A stretch of 42,802 nucleotides of DNA from a virus. The DNA lies in IMG/VR virus record IMGVR_UViG_3300030646_000021, positions 1-42,802 of that record. One strand, written 5' to 3'. Below, piece after piece: positions 7,408 to 13,956 of the stretch. Position numbers and translations under genes: made by a program. Positions within the stretch are counted from its first letter, which is position 1. Every line of letters begins with the position of its first letter. The notes under the pieces are model-generated. The model ran no database searches, had not been told where the DNA came from, and saw only the letters and a program-made list of their open reading frames with translations.

Positions 7408-7608
7408 TTACTTCTTCAGTACGAGGTTGCCCGAAATGAACTGCTCCGCCAGCCAGAGAAAGAAGGGGCTGTTTTTCATCCCTTGCTTCTTGGCGGCCTT
7501 CGCGATGCGATCGCGCTGGTCGTCATCCTTCGGATACACGTTGAAGATGGTTGGCTTGCCCTGACGTTTATCGGGGGCTTGGGCCGTCTGCGTGCTGGTG
7601 GTTTCCAT
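7408..7608 (-). CDS. Ribbon-helix-helix-like regulator (66 aa)
   Basis: After a polar N-terminus, a short strand (TIFNVYP) and two helices (DQRDRIAKAAKKQ and FFLWLAEQFI) match the layout of Arc/MetJ ribbon-helix-helix repressors. The gene starts only 6 nt after the -10 box, so its mRNA should be leaderless, and the promoter is embedded in an 8-bp inverted repeat. Together this suggests a small autoregulated DNA-binding protein. The fold is inferred from pattern only. Confidence 0.65.
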   Translation of the reverse strand: METTSTQTAQAPDKRQGKPTIFNVYPKDDDQRDRIAKAAKKQGMKNSPFFLWLAEQFISGNLVLKK

Positions 7609-7614
7609 GAGCCG

Positions 7615-7643
7615 ATACTACCTAATCAGTAGTATCCAGTCAA
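7615..7643 (-). promoter_or_regulatory. Promoter copy 2 with palindromic operator
   Basis: TTGACT (7643-7638), a 17-bp spacer and TAGTAT (7620-7615). Arms GATACTAC and GTAGTATC (7614-7621 and 7629-7636) form a perfect 8-bp inverted repeat with a 7-bp centre, covering the -10 box and half the spacer. The ATG at 7608 is 6 nt beyond the -10, predicting a leaderless transcript. Confidence 0.7.
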
Positions 7644-7758
7644 GGCTCGGGCTGTGCAAGTTGCGGAATACGCGGTGATTAAACTTCCGCTGAAGACCGC
7701 GCAACATCGCCACGCGCGCCTTGCCCCACTTCGACGCCGGGCGCATACGCTTCAGCAT
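7618..7758 (-). CDS. Small basic protein (46 aa), tentative
   Basis: A short open frame rich in Arg and Lys (MLKRMRPASKWGKARVAML). Its ATG overlaps the stop of a 21-codon frame upstream (ATGCTGA), and its own stop lies inside the -10 box of the promoter at 7615-7643. An in-frame GTG at 7776 is an alternative start. Coding is plausible but not proven. Confidence 0.35.
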   Translation of the reverse strand: MLKRMRPASKWGKARVAMLRGLQRKFNHRVFRNLHSPSLDWILLIR

Positions 7759-7817
7759 GTCCAGCTCGGCGGCCACTTCGGTTTGACTTTCTTCACCGGC
7801 TTCACTGTTGCGCTCAT
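7752..7817 (-). CDS. Very short Lys-rich ORF (21 aa), tentative
   Basis: ATG at 7817 with an AAAGGA site 5 nt upstream; the product is Lys/Val/Pro-rich. It ends by overlapping the next small frame. It could be a leader peptide or the 5' end of a frameshifted gene. Confidence 0.3.
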   Translation of the reverse strand: MSATVKPVKKVKPKWPPSWTC

Positions 7818-7830
7818 TTGGTCCTTTCGG

Positions 7831-7974
7831 TTATTCTGGTCTTGCCTCACTCGAGGCGCTCTCTGCTCTGCCGGGTGCTTTACCGCGAGTCTTGCACCTG
7901 ACCTTCGACCTCAGCTTCGGCTGGGGTCGAAGTGTTTCTGGACACGCTTCGCCCGCTCCCGACCGCTTCGTCAT
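7831..7974 (-). CDS. Small basic ORF (47 aa), tentative
   Basis: Open from ATG 7974 to a TAA just before the ribosome site of the next small frame. The product is Arg/Lys/Ala-rich with two Cys. It overlaps the DUF551-like frame (7880-8077), and both may not be coding. The stretch 7.62-8.13 kb has no strongly supported gene and may be partly degraded. Confidence 0.3.
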   Translation of the reverse strand: MTKRSGAGEACPETLRPQPKLRSKVRCKTRGKAPGRAESASSEARPE

Positions 7975-8077
7975 CAACGAGCATATCGACGTGGGCGCTC
8001 GGGACGGGCATTCCCTCTTCCACGCTGATCCACTGCGCGTCTAGCTGCTGGATTTGGACCGGGGAGATGAGGCCCAT
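7880..8077 (-). CDS. DUF551-like fragment, tentative
   Basis: Residues 13-35 (DAQWISVEEGMPVP then HVDMLVDDE) resemble the N-terminal signature of the phage DUF551 family (W-I-S-V-x-E-x-x-P). The rest does not follow the family, so this may be a truncated or frameshifted copy. No convincing ribosome site precedes the ATG at 8077. The frame is open upstream to a TTG that overlaps the preceding TAG. Confidence 0.35.
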   Translation of the reverse strand: MGLISPVQIQQLDAQWISVEEGMPVPSAHVDMLVDDEAVGSGRSVSRNTSTPAEAEVEGQVQDSR

Positions 8078-8127
8078 ACTGGTCGGTTCGGCCCACTCGG
8101 GCTGCCGCGCCTTGAGTCCCCGGCTGT

Positions 8128-8349
8128 CTAGCAAATGTGGTGTTCCCGCTTGATGGCGTTGATCTGGCTCCACATGCCCTCATGGCCGCCGATCCGCTTC
8201 ATCGTCGCCCAGATGTCTTCGATCATGTGCTTGGCGCAGACCGGCTCGCCGTAGATCGCGAGATCGCAGCAATCTTCAACTTCACATTCGAGGTCGGGGT
8301 CGGGGAGGCGGTGACGGGGGTAATCTGTCGGATCGAAGTTGTAGGGCAT
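8128..8349 (-). CDS. Small zinc-finger-like protein (73 aa)
   Basis: CEVEDCC then VCAKHM (residues 22-42) form a CxxxxCC...CxxH cluster, the pattern of small phage zinc fingers. The ATG at 8349 has an ACGAGGA ribosome site. The leader between it and the promoter at 8390-8417 (ATCCAAACTGAGAAACGAGG) closely matches the leader of the 45-aa gene at 19389. First gene of its transcript. Function unknown. Confidence 0.7.
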   Translation of the reverse strand: MPYNFDPTDYPRHRLPDPDLECEVEDCCDLAIYGEPVCAKHMIEDIWATMKRIGGHEGMWSQINAIKREHHIC

Positions 8350-8389
8350 TGTGTTTCCTCGTTTCTCAGTTTGGATAACCACTATCTAA

Positions 8390-8417
8390 ATACTACTAAA
8401 CCGGTCCGCAGAGTCAA
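8390..8417 (-). promoter_or_regulatory. Promoter copy 3
   Basis: TTGACT (8417-8412), 16-bp spacer, TAGTAT (8395-8390). The upstream tract TCGATTTTTG is shared with the copies at 17052 and 19526 and nearly with 11900. It should drive the 73-aa zinc-finger gene and perhaps the small frames beyond. Confidence 0.75.
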
Positions 8418-8450
8418 CAAAAATCGACACGCGAACCGGTTTATTTTCCG

Positions 8451-8603
8451 TCACTTAGGCAAACACGCCCAGATGAGAGCGAGGCAGACCAGGACGAACA
8501 ACGAGGTCAACGTCACCAGCCAGAACCACTCGTGACGCTCACGCTGCGGGGAGTTGAGGTTATCGAGAAGCTTCTCCCGTTCCGACTCGTAGGTCTTTTT
8601 CAT
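8451..8603 (-). CDS. Single-pass membrane protein (50 aa)
   Basis: A charged N-terminal helix (24 residues, EREKLLDNLN) is followed by one transmembrane segment (FWLVTLTSLFVLVCLALIWA) and a short tail. The ATG at 8603 overlaps the TGA of the preceding gene (ATGA). Its TM/C-terminal coding stretch resembles that of the 27-aa protein at 9413-9496. Probably a small inner-membrane protein of unknown role. Confidence 0.7.
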   Translation of the reverse strand: MKKTYESEREKLLDNLNSPQRERHEWFWLVTLTSLFVLVCLALIWACLPK

Positions 8604-9106
8604 CGGACGGCCTCTTCCTCGACCGTAGCAGCCTCCAGGTGAAGCTGGATCCGATTCAGCTCAGTGGTTCTACGTGAGTGAAGGTTGAGGGCGTCCCAGA
8701 GGTTCCTCGGGCGCGAGTCCTCGCCTTGGCCGCGATGGGCGGTCTCCGCCGGGTAGGGCACGAAGTCACGCTCGCACTCCAGGTAGTACACCGCGTCAGC
8801 GTCGAAGGGCTCGTGAGGCCCACGGGCGCATGCGCCGATCTCGAAGACGATAGAGCCATGGCGCGGGCCGTAGCCGTACTGGCAGTCGTGCCGCTGGTCG
8901 CCAAAGCTGGCGTAGTTTTTGAACCCGATGAACCCCTTCGAGAGAGCGTCACGCGGGTCGGTCATGATCTTGATGATGGCCTCTTCAATGAGCCGCTTCC
9001 GCCGGTCAGTGTTGGGGAGGCCGCGCATGTAAAGCTGCTTGGCCCCACGCTTGGCGCGTTGGATGTCGATTGGCTTATTCACCGGCGCTCCCTTCGTGGT
9101 TGTCAT
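8600..9106 (-). CDS. Hypothetical protein (168 aa)
   Basis: The chosen ATG at 9106 lies 32 nt inside the preceding gene. The frame is open far upstream, but only the part after this Met has normal composition. The N-terminus is basic (IQRAKRGAKQLYMRG), and the middle has a Tyr/Gly-rich patch and a Cys. No domain recognised. It ends in ATGA with the 50-aa membrane protein. Confidence 0.65.
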   Translation of the reverse strand: MTTTKGAPVNKPIDIQRAKRGAKQLYMRGLPNTDRRKRLIEEAIIKIMTDPRDALSKGFIGFKNYASFGDQRHDCQYGYGPRHGSIVFEIGACARGPHEPFDADAVYYLECERDFVPYPAETAHRGQGEDSRPRNLWDALNLHSRRTTELNRIQLHLEAATVEEEAVR

Positions 9107-9368
9107 ATTCCGGGGAGTCGAAGTCGATCCCGCAGTCAGATCCGATGAGGAGCATCGAAGTGTCCGCTCCGATCGCGTCGAGCATCTTGGCGGCGAGCTC
9201 TGGATCGAAGTCGAGGGGGAACTCCAGCATCTCCCGCGCCTTGCCAGCAATCGCCGCCGGCCAGACCTCGCAACCTCTCTTGCCACGCGCCTCGTAGAGC
9301 GAGCTGCCCCAGGCGAACATCTCGCCCTTGGCAAACCGCTTGCCCTTCAGCTTCGATTTCTTTGCCAT
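9075..9368 (-). CDS. Hypothetical protein (97 aa)
   Basis: The start at 9368 has GGAG 7 nt upstream. The N-terminus is very basic (MAKKSKLKGKRFAKGE) and the C-terminus very acidic (DCGIDFDSPEYDN). No family recognised. It overlaps the next gene by 32 nt. Confidence 0.65.
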   Translation of the reverse strand: MAKKSKLKGKRFAKGEMFAWGSSLYEARGKRGCEVWPAAIAGKAREMLEFPLDFDPELAAKMLDAIGADTSMLLIGSDCGIDFDSPEYDNHEGSAGE

Positions 9369-9412
9369 GATGGTTCTCCAATGAACTTGCCGGGGATCGG
9401 CCCCGGCTCCGG

Positions 9413-9496
9413 TTAGAGACACGCCAGAATGAGAGCGGCGACGGCCAGGATGAGGCCGAACGCCTTCAGGGAATCGGAGAGGTGAACCCGGCTCAT
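9413..9496 (-). CDS. Membrane microprotein (27 aa)
   Basis: Met-Ser-Arg-Val start followed by one hydrophobic helix (AFGLILAVAALILACL). The ATG overlaps the TGA of the 112-aa gene (ATGA). The coding DNA for its C-terminus (AGACACGCCAGAATGAGAGC on the plus strand) resembles that of the 50-aa membrane protein. A GC-rich hairpin (GCCGGGG/CCCCGGC, about 9389-9407) follows the stop. Confidence 0.55.
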   Translation of the reverse strand: MSRVHLSDSLKAFGLILAVAALILACL

Positions 9497-9831
9497 ACGG
9501 TCTTCCAGAACTCCTCGAGTTGCATCGAGGCTGGTTGAACGCTGGTCGGCTTCGGGTAGAGGATTTCGCCGCGATCCGCGTGGAACACGAGCCAGTCCAG
9601 ACCGTTGCAGATGCGGACCTCCGTGCCCCGGCGCAGCGCGGCCTGAACGAGCAGGAGCGCGTGACCGGCGGTGATTTCCTCGTCGGGATACTTGATGGGA
9701 CGGTCAGTGCTGAACCACTTATAACCTTCGTGCATCGAGTCGAAGTCGTAGAGGTAGAGCTTGAGCATCTCGCCCTTGACCACTGGCTCGACGCCCATGC
9801 TGTCCCCCTTGTAGCTATACGGTGTTGCCAT
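9493..9831 (-). CDS. Hypothetical protein (112 aa)
   Basis: Start at ATG 9831 (AGGGAG about 7 nt upstream), 17 nt inside the previous gene. The sequence mixes a small N-terminal domain (GVEPVVKGEMLKLYLYDFDS) with an acidic Tyr-rich middle, and looks like a folded beta-rich protein. No family recognised. It is coupled to the 27-aa gene. Confidence 0.65.
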   Translation of the reverse strand: MATPYSYKGDSMGVEPVVKGEMLKLYLYDFDSMHEGYKWFSTDRPIKYPDEEITAGHALLLVQAALRRGTEVRICNGLDWLVFHADRGEILYPKPTSVQPASMQLEEFWKTV

Positions 9832-10081
9832 CGCTGGCTCCCTTCGGTGTGAGATCGAACAGTTCCGTCGGCATCCATCCAGCGCCGCCGGTCGGTGAGG
9901 GTAGAACGAAGATCGACTCGCGCGGAACTCGCAAATCCGGCCTGTCGACGTGGCCCCAGATGAGGACTTTTCTTTGGTCGAGATCGACCTCGTAAACGTC
10001 CTCAATCTGGACATGCGTGCCCATGTCGGTGATTCCGTCAGCAGTGACGATGGCTTTCAGTTTGACGCTGATGATTCGCAC
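9815..10081 (-). CDS. Hypothetical protein (88 aa)
   Basis: It begins with a GTG at 10081 that overlaps the TAG of the preceding gene (TAGTG) and is preceded by GAGGAGG at 7 nt. Beta-rich, with alternating hydrophobic residues (RIISVKLKAIVTADG). An in-frame upstream ATG at 10156 overlaps another gene and lacks support. No family recognised. Confidence 0.65.
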   Translation of the reverse strand: MRIISVKLKAIVTADGITDMGTHVQIEDVYEVDLDQRKVLIWGHVDRPDLRVPRESIFVLPSPTGGAGWMPTELFDLTPKGASDGNTV

Positions 10082-10278
10082 TACGCGGCCTCCTCGAAAG
10101 GAACTCCGAAAGCCAGGTGCTCTGCGAACGCGGAGGTGGTAAACTCCGCGGCCCAAGAGGCCAGCCTGAAGTGGAAGAAATGCTCGATCACGCGGAAGGT
10201 GATCACGGAGACGCCGATGAAGATGACCTTGCGGGTCACGAATCGACGCCAGTGGATGCGCTTGCGGCAGGAGAACAT
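10081..10278 (-). CDS. Basic membrane-associated protein (65 aa)
   Basis: GGAGGG precedes the ATG at 10278. The N-terminus is Arg-rich (RKRIHWRRFVTRK), followed by a hydrophobic helix (VIFIGVSVITFRVIEHFFHF). Probably a small membrane protein. Function unknown. Confidence 0.6.
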   Translation of the reverse strand: MFSCRKRIHWRRFVTRKVIFIGVSVITFRVIEHFFHFRLASWAAEFTTSAFAEHLAFGVPFEEAA

Positions 10279-10298
10279 GGGGGCGTCCCTCCGCGAGT

Positions 10299-10316
10299 CT
10301 CGGGCTTTCGCCCGAG
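10299..10316 (-). promoter_or_regulatory. GNRA-capped hairpin in the intergenic region
   Basis: The minus-strand RNA reads CUCGGGC-GAAA-GCCCGAG, a perfect 7-bp stem with a GNRA tetraloop, in the short gap between the DUF932 gene and the 65-aa gene. No U-tract follows, so it is more likely an mRNA-stabilising or processing hairpin than a terminator. Confidence 0.55.
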
Positions 10317-10339
10317 TACTCGCCAGTTGGAGTTGCGTT

Positions 10340-11308
10340 CTAGTTGACGCCCGCCATTTCTAGCGCGACGTTGACGGCGCTGCGTTTCAACCGTTCGCCA
10401 TCCCCGAACCAAGAGGTTGCCAGGCGAGAGTCGTCCGTGCGTCCGCGCTCATAATCGGAGAAGTAGGTCACGGCGTTGACCGCGCCCCAGAGCGTTCCGT
10501 TGGCTGTCACGAGGTCAGAGCCGGGGCTGGTGAGGCGCGCTTTGCTGAGGCTCGTCACGGTGCGCGATGGGTTCCCGCGCGAATCCTTGACGTTATCCTC
10601 GCCCAGCAGCCCGAGCATGAACTTCTCCCAACCCGCGTCGTCGATGGCGACCTTCGAAAGAATCTCGGCCGTCTCGTTCAGCTTCTGGGTGTCCTCGATC
10701 GCGAGGCCCATGACTTCGCGGGCTTCCTGTGCGACCTCGGGCGTCCATTCGCGGGTGTGGCGGATGCCAACCTGCGACCGGCCAGAGCTGAGGGCTTGCG
10801 TCAGCGTGTTGTGGCAGACCACCCGAACTTGGGTGGGCCGTCCAACCGTCTGCATCGTCGAGTCGTGCGAGGTAGCCAGGAGCATGTAGCCCTTCAGCTC
10901 ATCCACGCCGCCCAACTTCACAGACGCGCCCTTCAGCTTCGCCAGCGCCCAGACCACAGCGCCCCCGCGAAGACCGCCAACCGTTTCCAGATCCGCGTGT
11001 CCGGCTTCGCAGTATTCCCGGAAGAAGTCGATGATCTGCTCGTTCTGCACGGGATGGTAGCGGTCGGTTGCGACCTGAAAGACCCGCTCATTGTCCGAGC
11101 GCGTCACAGCCTTGAAGACCTTCAGGGAGTTGATGTTCATGCTGCCATCGTTCCCCTGCATCGACAGGTCGCGCATCTCTACGCGCCAGTCCAGCCCGGC
11201 CAGCTTCCGCATTTCCTCGCCCGTCGATCCAGCGGGAACGTTGACGCCCAGCCCGTGCCAGGGTTTCGCTCCGACGTAGGCGATCATGTTGTCAGTAATT
11301 TCATGCAT
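10340..11308 (-). CDS. DUF932 phage/plasmid-like protein
   Basis: 322 residues. The N-terminus (MIAYVGAKPWHGLG), the DRYHPVQNEQIIDFFREYC block and the VVCHNTLTQAL block are hallmarks of the DUF932 / TIGR03299 family common on phages and plasmids. The start at 11308 has GGAGAG about 8 nt upstream; the in-frame ATG at 11401 lies in the neighbouring nuclease gene. The biochemical role of the family is unknown. It is the largest intact early gene in this part and follows the AP2-HNH gene. Confidence 0.9.
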   Translation of the reverse strand: MHEITDNMIAYVGAKPWHGLGVNVPAGSTGEEMRKLAGLDWRVEMRDLSMQGNDGSMNINSLKVFKAVTRSDNERVFQVATDRYHPVQNEQIIDFFREYCEAGHADLETVGGLRGGAVVWALAKLKGASVKLGGVDELKGYMLLATSHDSTMQTVGRPTQVRVVCHNTLTQALSSGRSQVGIRHTREWTPEVAQEAREVMGLAIEDTQKLNETAEILSKVAIDDAGWEKFMLGLLGEDNVKDSRGNPSRTVTSLSKARLTSPGSDLVTANGTLWGAVNAVTYFSDYERGRTDDSRLATSWFGDGERLKRSAVNVALEMAGVN

Positions 11309-11342
11309 TTGATTTGCTCTCCATTCTTGCCCCGCGAGGGCC

Positions 11343-11873
11343 TTATGCTTCTCTAGCGAATACTCCGTGGAGACGCCTAGCTGCTTGAATATAGGCGCCA
11401 TGCGCCGCCTCCGGAGTGCTGAAATATCCGAGGTGGTGAACTTTACCGGACTTCGTAATCCGTGCTACCCAAAGCTGATGCTTTCCTCCCTTCCAAGTGA
11501 CTCCCTTGAACCCAGAAGAGTTCGCAGAAGTCAGACCTCGATTGCTGCAATTCTGAGACCGAGTCGCAACTCTAAGATTTTGCTTGCGGTTATCAAGCGT
11601 ATCCCCGTTTCGATGATCCCGATCCATTCCCTGCGGAGCTGGAACCAGCTCGCAATGCATGTATACGACTTTCCTCTTAGGCCCAGAGGTATCAGTGCGA
11701 ACCGCATAGAATTTTCCCGATTTAGCCTTGGCTGCACACCAGGCATGGAGAGAAAGGTGCTCATAATCTTCGGCGTCGACCATCGCGACCTTGCCCTGAG
11801 TCAACCCTATCAAACAAATAGAAGCATCTTTGGGCTGCTCAACACGGGCGCGAATTGTCTTCGGTCTAGCCAA
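11343..11873 (-). CDS. HNH homing endonuclease with AP2 domain
   Basis: 176 residues. The N-terminal HNH_3 part has GMDRDHRNGDTLDNRKQNLR (catalytic Asp-His then Asn), and the C-terminal AP2 DNA-binding part has GFKGVTW...WVARIT...HLGYFSTPEAAHGAY. This is a standard selfish phage nuclease. I place the start at a TTG (11873) because GGAG lies 7 nt upstream and the transcript from promoter copy 4 begins just before. It is a diverged paralogue of the nuclease at 20078-20617. Confidence 0.88.
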   Translation of the reverse strand: MARPKTIRARVEQPKDASICLIGLTQGKVAMVDAEDYEHLSLHAWCAAKAKSGKFYAVRTDTSGPKRKVVYMHCELVPAPQGMDRDHRNGDTLDNRKQNLRVATRSQNCSNRGLTSANSSGFKGVTWKGGKHQLWVARITKSGKVHHLGYFSTPEAAHGAYIQAARRLHGVFAREA

Positions 11874-11899
11874 TGACTCACTCCAAACTTGATAACCTA

Positions 11900-11927
11900 A
11901 TACTACTATTCCAGCCAGCGGAGTCAA
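11900..11927 (-). promoter_or_regulatory. Promoter copy 4
   Basis: TTGACT (11927-11922), 16-bp spacer, TAGTAT (11905-11900), with the shared upstream GATTTTTG tract. The predicted start is about 20 nt before the TTG codon of the AP2-HNH gene; DUF932 would be second. Confidence 0.75.
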
Positions 11928-11950
11928 CAAAAATCGCCAAGAATTGCGAT

Positions 11951-12196
11951 TTATTTTCCGGCCCGCTTCATGCGCTGCTCGATGATGATGGCGATGGTCT
12001 GCTCCCTGCTATTCGGGTAGCTCACACCATTCCGACATGCAACGTCGAAGGTCTGGCAAATCTCCCTCGCCGCCTCTGCAGCTATTTTCGCAGTGTCAAG
12101 GATTCCGGATTCCGGAATCGCAAGCGACCGGAGAGGCGACATGCAGGTGCCATGGAGGCCGCAGCAGTTTGGGGTGAAGCAGCTCTCACACTTCAT
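11951..12196 (-). CDS. Small Cys-rich protein (81 aa)
   Basis: It opens with CESCFTPNCCGLHGTC, a dense Cys/His cluster likely to bind zinc, followed by an Ile-Pro-Glu-Ser-Gly-Ile segment encoded by the 19-bp palindrome, and a helical C-terminus. The ATG at 12196 overlaps the TGA of the upstream gene (ATGA). Function unknown. Confidence 0.65.
   Translation of the reverse strand: MKCESCFTPNCCGLHGTCMSPLRSLAIPESGILDTAKIAAEAAREICQTFDVACRNGVSYPNSREQTIAIIIEQRMKRAGK
12101..12119. repeat. 19-bp perfect palindrome, copy 2
   Basis: GATTCCGGATTCCGGAATC, 9-bp arms around one central base, identical to the copy at 21531-21549. It sits within the 81-aa Cys-rich gene. Confidence 0.8.
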
Positions 12197-12477
12197 CCGG
12201 TCCCCTCGTCGAAGTCGAAGCAGTCCACGAAGATGGACGACGCCATCGGCGTCTCAGGGTCATCATTGGTCTTCGTCGGGTGCGCGAGCCTCATGGTCTT
12301 CACGCCGACCACTTCCGCCCCGCAGAACGCGCATCTTATATCGTCCACGTGGGTCTCGGAGACATCGACATCCAGAATCCGATCGGCGTTGATGGGGAAG
12401 CTGGCTCTCTGGCGCTCGCAACATATAGCCCACCCGGGAAGGGCTTCGATTGGTTTCAGCTTGGCGCGGACGATCAT
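12193..12477 (-). CDS. Small zinc-ribbon-like protein (94 aa)
   Basis: Contains AICCERQ near residue 18 and IRCAFCG near residue 48, two Cys pairs about 29 residues apart, as in a zinc ribbon. ATGA overlaps link it to RNase HI upstream and to the 81-aa gene downstream. Function unknown. Confidence 0.65.
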   Translation of the reverse strand: MIVRAKLKPIEALPGWAICCERQRASFPINADRILDVDVSETHVDDIRCAFCGAEVVGVKTMRLAHPTKTNDDPETPMASSIFVDCFDFDEGTG

Positions 12478-13016
12478 AGAACCCCCGGAGGTAGATCGGC
12501 TGGGATGATGGCTTGGGCGTTTGGGTCAATCAGCTTCGAAGCGCACATGCGCCGAACCCGCTTCGCCTCCGCGTCGCACCATTCGTTCACTTTGGACCTC
12601 GGCGCGTCGATGCCGCTGTGCCCGCGAACGTGCTTCACGAAGACGGTGAAGCTGCGCTTGTGGGCCTCGTACATCGCCTTCCGAGCGAAGACGATGCCGA
12701 CCGCGTCCTTTCGGCCCCCGTTGTTCCACGGCTCGACTTTCAGATCCGACGTCTTCGCAGAGCGGGCGCCGTGCGCCACCAGAAGCCCCAGGGCGTGCAA
12801 GCTGTCCGATTGGGCGACGATCATGCCCCGGGCGCTGGGGAGGCCGTCTATGGCCGCCAGGATGCCCGAGCAGATGCCGACAGTCTCCGCCTCGTTGATC
12901 CCAGTGCAGGGCCACTCGACGGCCGCCTGAACCTTCTCAGGCCCGTCGCAGCGCGCCCAGTACGCGAAGCCGCCGGCTCCGTCCCAGTACGATGCGTCAG
13001 CGATTACGGTGATCAT
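12474..13016 (-). CDS. rnhA: Ribonuclease HI
   Basis: 180 residues. The four catalytic acids of RNase HI are recognisable: D7 in VIADAS, E44 in NEAETVG, D71 in AQSDS and D148 in EWCDAE, with the active-site His133 in VRGHSG. It would cleave the RNA strand of RNA-DNA hybrids, for example primers or R-loops during phage replication. The start at 13016 follows the upstream TGA by one base and gives the usual size; the open frame further upstream has no coding character. Confidence 0.9.
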   Translation of the reverse strand: MITVIADASYWDGAGGFAYWARCDGPEKVQAAVEWPCTGINEAETVGICSGILAAIDGLPSARGMIVAQSDSLHALGLLVAHGARSAKTSDLKVEPWNNGGRKDAVGIVFARKAMYEAHKRSFTVFVKHVRGHSGIDAPRSKVNEWCDAEAKRVRRMCASKLIDPNAQAIIPADLPPGVL

Positions 13017-13017
13017 G

Positions 13018-13347
13018 TCAGCTCCAGACGTAGAAGAGTAACGCAACCATGGCGATGGCCGCCGCAGTCCACTTTGCGATGAGGGGCCGATGGTCCGGAT
13101 CGCCGGTGCAAGCGTGACGAAGGTCGTCCATCTCGGATCCGAAGAAGAGGGTTTTGCACTCGCGGCACTGCCACCCGCGCTCGACATAGACCTTGCCCTT
13201 GGGAGTCTCGATCTCGAGGGTTCCAGTCCCGGGCGCCGGCTGCACCCACCAGTACCCGTCGAAGTGACAGGATGGCTTACTGATCGGGTCGCGGCCATTC
13301 CGGTGGTACATGCTGCATGAGTCGTATATCCCCAGGTCCTCGATCAT
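13018..13347 (-). CDS. Cys-containing membrane-anchored protein (109 aa)
   Basis: Aromatic N-terminal domain (CHFDGYWWVQPAPG), a CxxC pair in WQCRECKTLFFG and a C-terminal transmembrane helix (WTAAAIAMVALLFYVW). It is probably a tail-anchored protein with a cytoplasmic zinc ribbon. ATGA overlap with the KH gene upstream. Function unknown. Confidence 0.65.
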   Translation of the reverse strand: MIEDLGIYDSCSMYHRNGRDPISKPSCHFDGYWWVQPAPGTGTLEIETPKGKVYVERGWQCRECKTLFFGSEMDDLRHACTGDPDHRPLIAKWTAAAIAMVALLFYVWS

Positions 13348-13634
13348 TGCGCCTCCGGGGTTGGCGTTTGCACGACGTCGAAGGTGAGGCGCACCTTGTT
13401 CTGCGCGCTGGCCGCTTGGAGGATGATGCGGATTGCCCGCGCCATGCGCCCCTCGCGCCCAATCACCCGGCCAAGCTGCGGCTGCGGAAGCCCGACCAGG
13501 AACTTGATGCCGGTCTCGGACTTCTCCACCGTGAACGTGATGTGGCTGCCCTCGTCCACCAGGAGCCCAACCGTTGCCGTCACGAAGTCGATCGCGGTCT
13601 TCGCCGCTGCATCGGTGTACGTTTGCCCTTGCAT
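13344..13634 (-). CDS. KH-domain RNA-binding protein (KhpA-like)
   Basis: 96 residues. The GRVIGREGRMARAIRIIL segment has the GxxG loop (G59-R-E-G62) and flanking helices of a type II KH domain, as in the bacterial small-RNA partner KhpA. A preceding strand (FLVGLPQPQLG) fits the fold. Ribosome site AAAGGG before the ATG at 13634. A phage-encoded KH protein could influence RNA stability or sRNA action; that role is inference. Confidence 0.75.
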   Translation of the reverse strand: MQGQTYTDAAAKTAIDFVTATVGLLVDEGSHITFTVEKSETGIKFLVGLPQPQLGRVIGREGRMARAIRIILQAASAQNKVRLTFDVVQTPTPEAQ

Positions 13635-13635
13635 A

Positions 13636-13956
13636 TCAACCCTTTCTGTTGGTGTCCGGATGTAGCCAGCTCCGGACTTTCGCTGGTGTTCCCCATGCCG
13701 CTGGGGGAACGTGGTACAGGAGGAAGAGGCCCAGCCCCTTGAGGCCGAACGTTGTGAGGCCCATGCCGGATCGATTGGCCGCCTCCGCGAAGTCGTTCTC
13801 GAACGCGGCGGTGAGGAAGCTGCCCATCGGAATCCGCTGGTCGAGGTAACGAACGATGCCTTCGTGGAGGTGCCAGGGGACGAGTTGCCAGCTCTCCAGC
13901 ACAGCCTCGCGGTTGCCGAGGACATTCTCAGGAGGGTCGGCTAGCAGGTTCGCCAT
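13636..13956 (-). CDS. Conserved phage hypothetical protein (106 aa)
   Basis: LVPWHLHEGIVRYLDQRIPMGSFL-type sequence followed by FENDFAEA and a C-terminal AAWGTPAKVRSWL block matches a family widespread in phages of Proteobacteria and others, usually annotated only as hypothetical. The start at 13956 gives the common length. The TGA is one base before the KH gene's ATG. Confidence 0.7.
   Translation of the reverse strand: MANLLADPPENVLGNREAVLESWQLVPWHLHEGIVRYLDQRIPMGSFLTAAFENDFAEAANRSGMGLTTFGLKGLGLFLLYHVPPAAWGTPAKVRSWLHPDTNRKG

Noticed and set aside
9389-9407. Terminator after the 27-aa membrane gene
   Set aside because: The GCCGGGG/CCCCGGC hairpin is strong but no U-rich tract follows, and coupled genes continue downstream.
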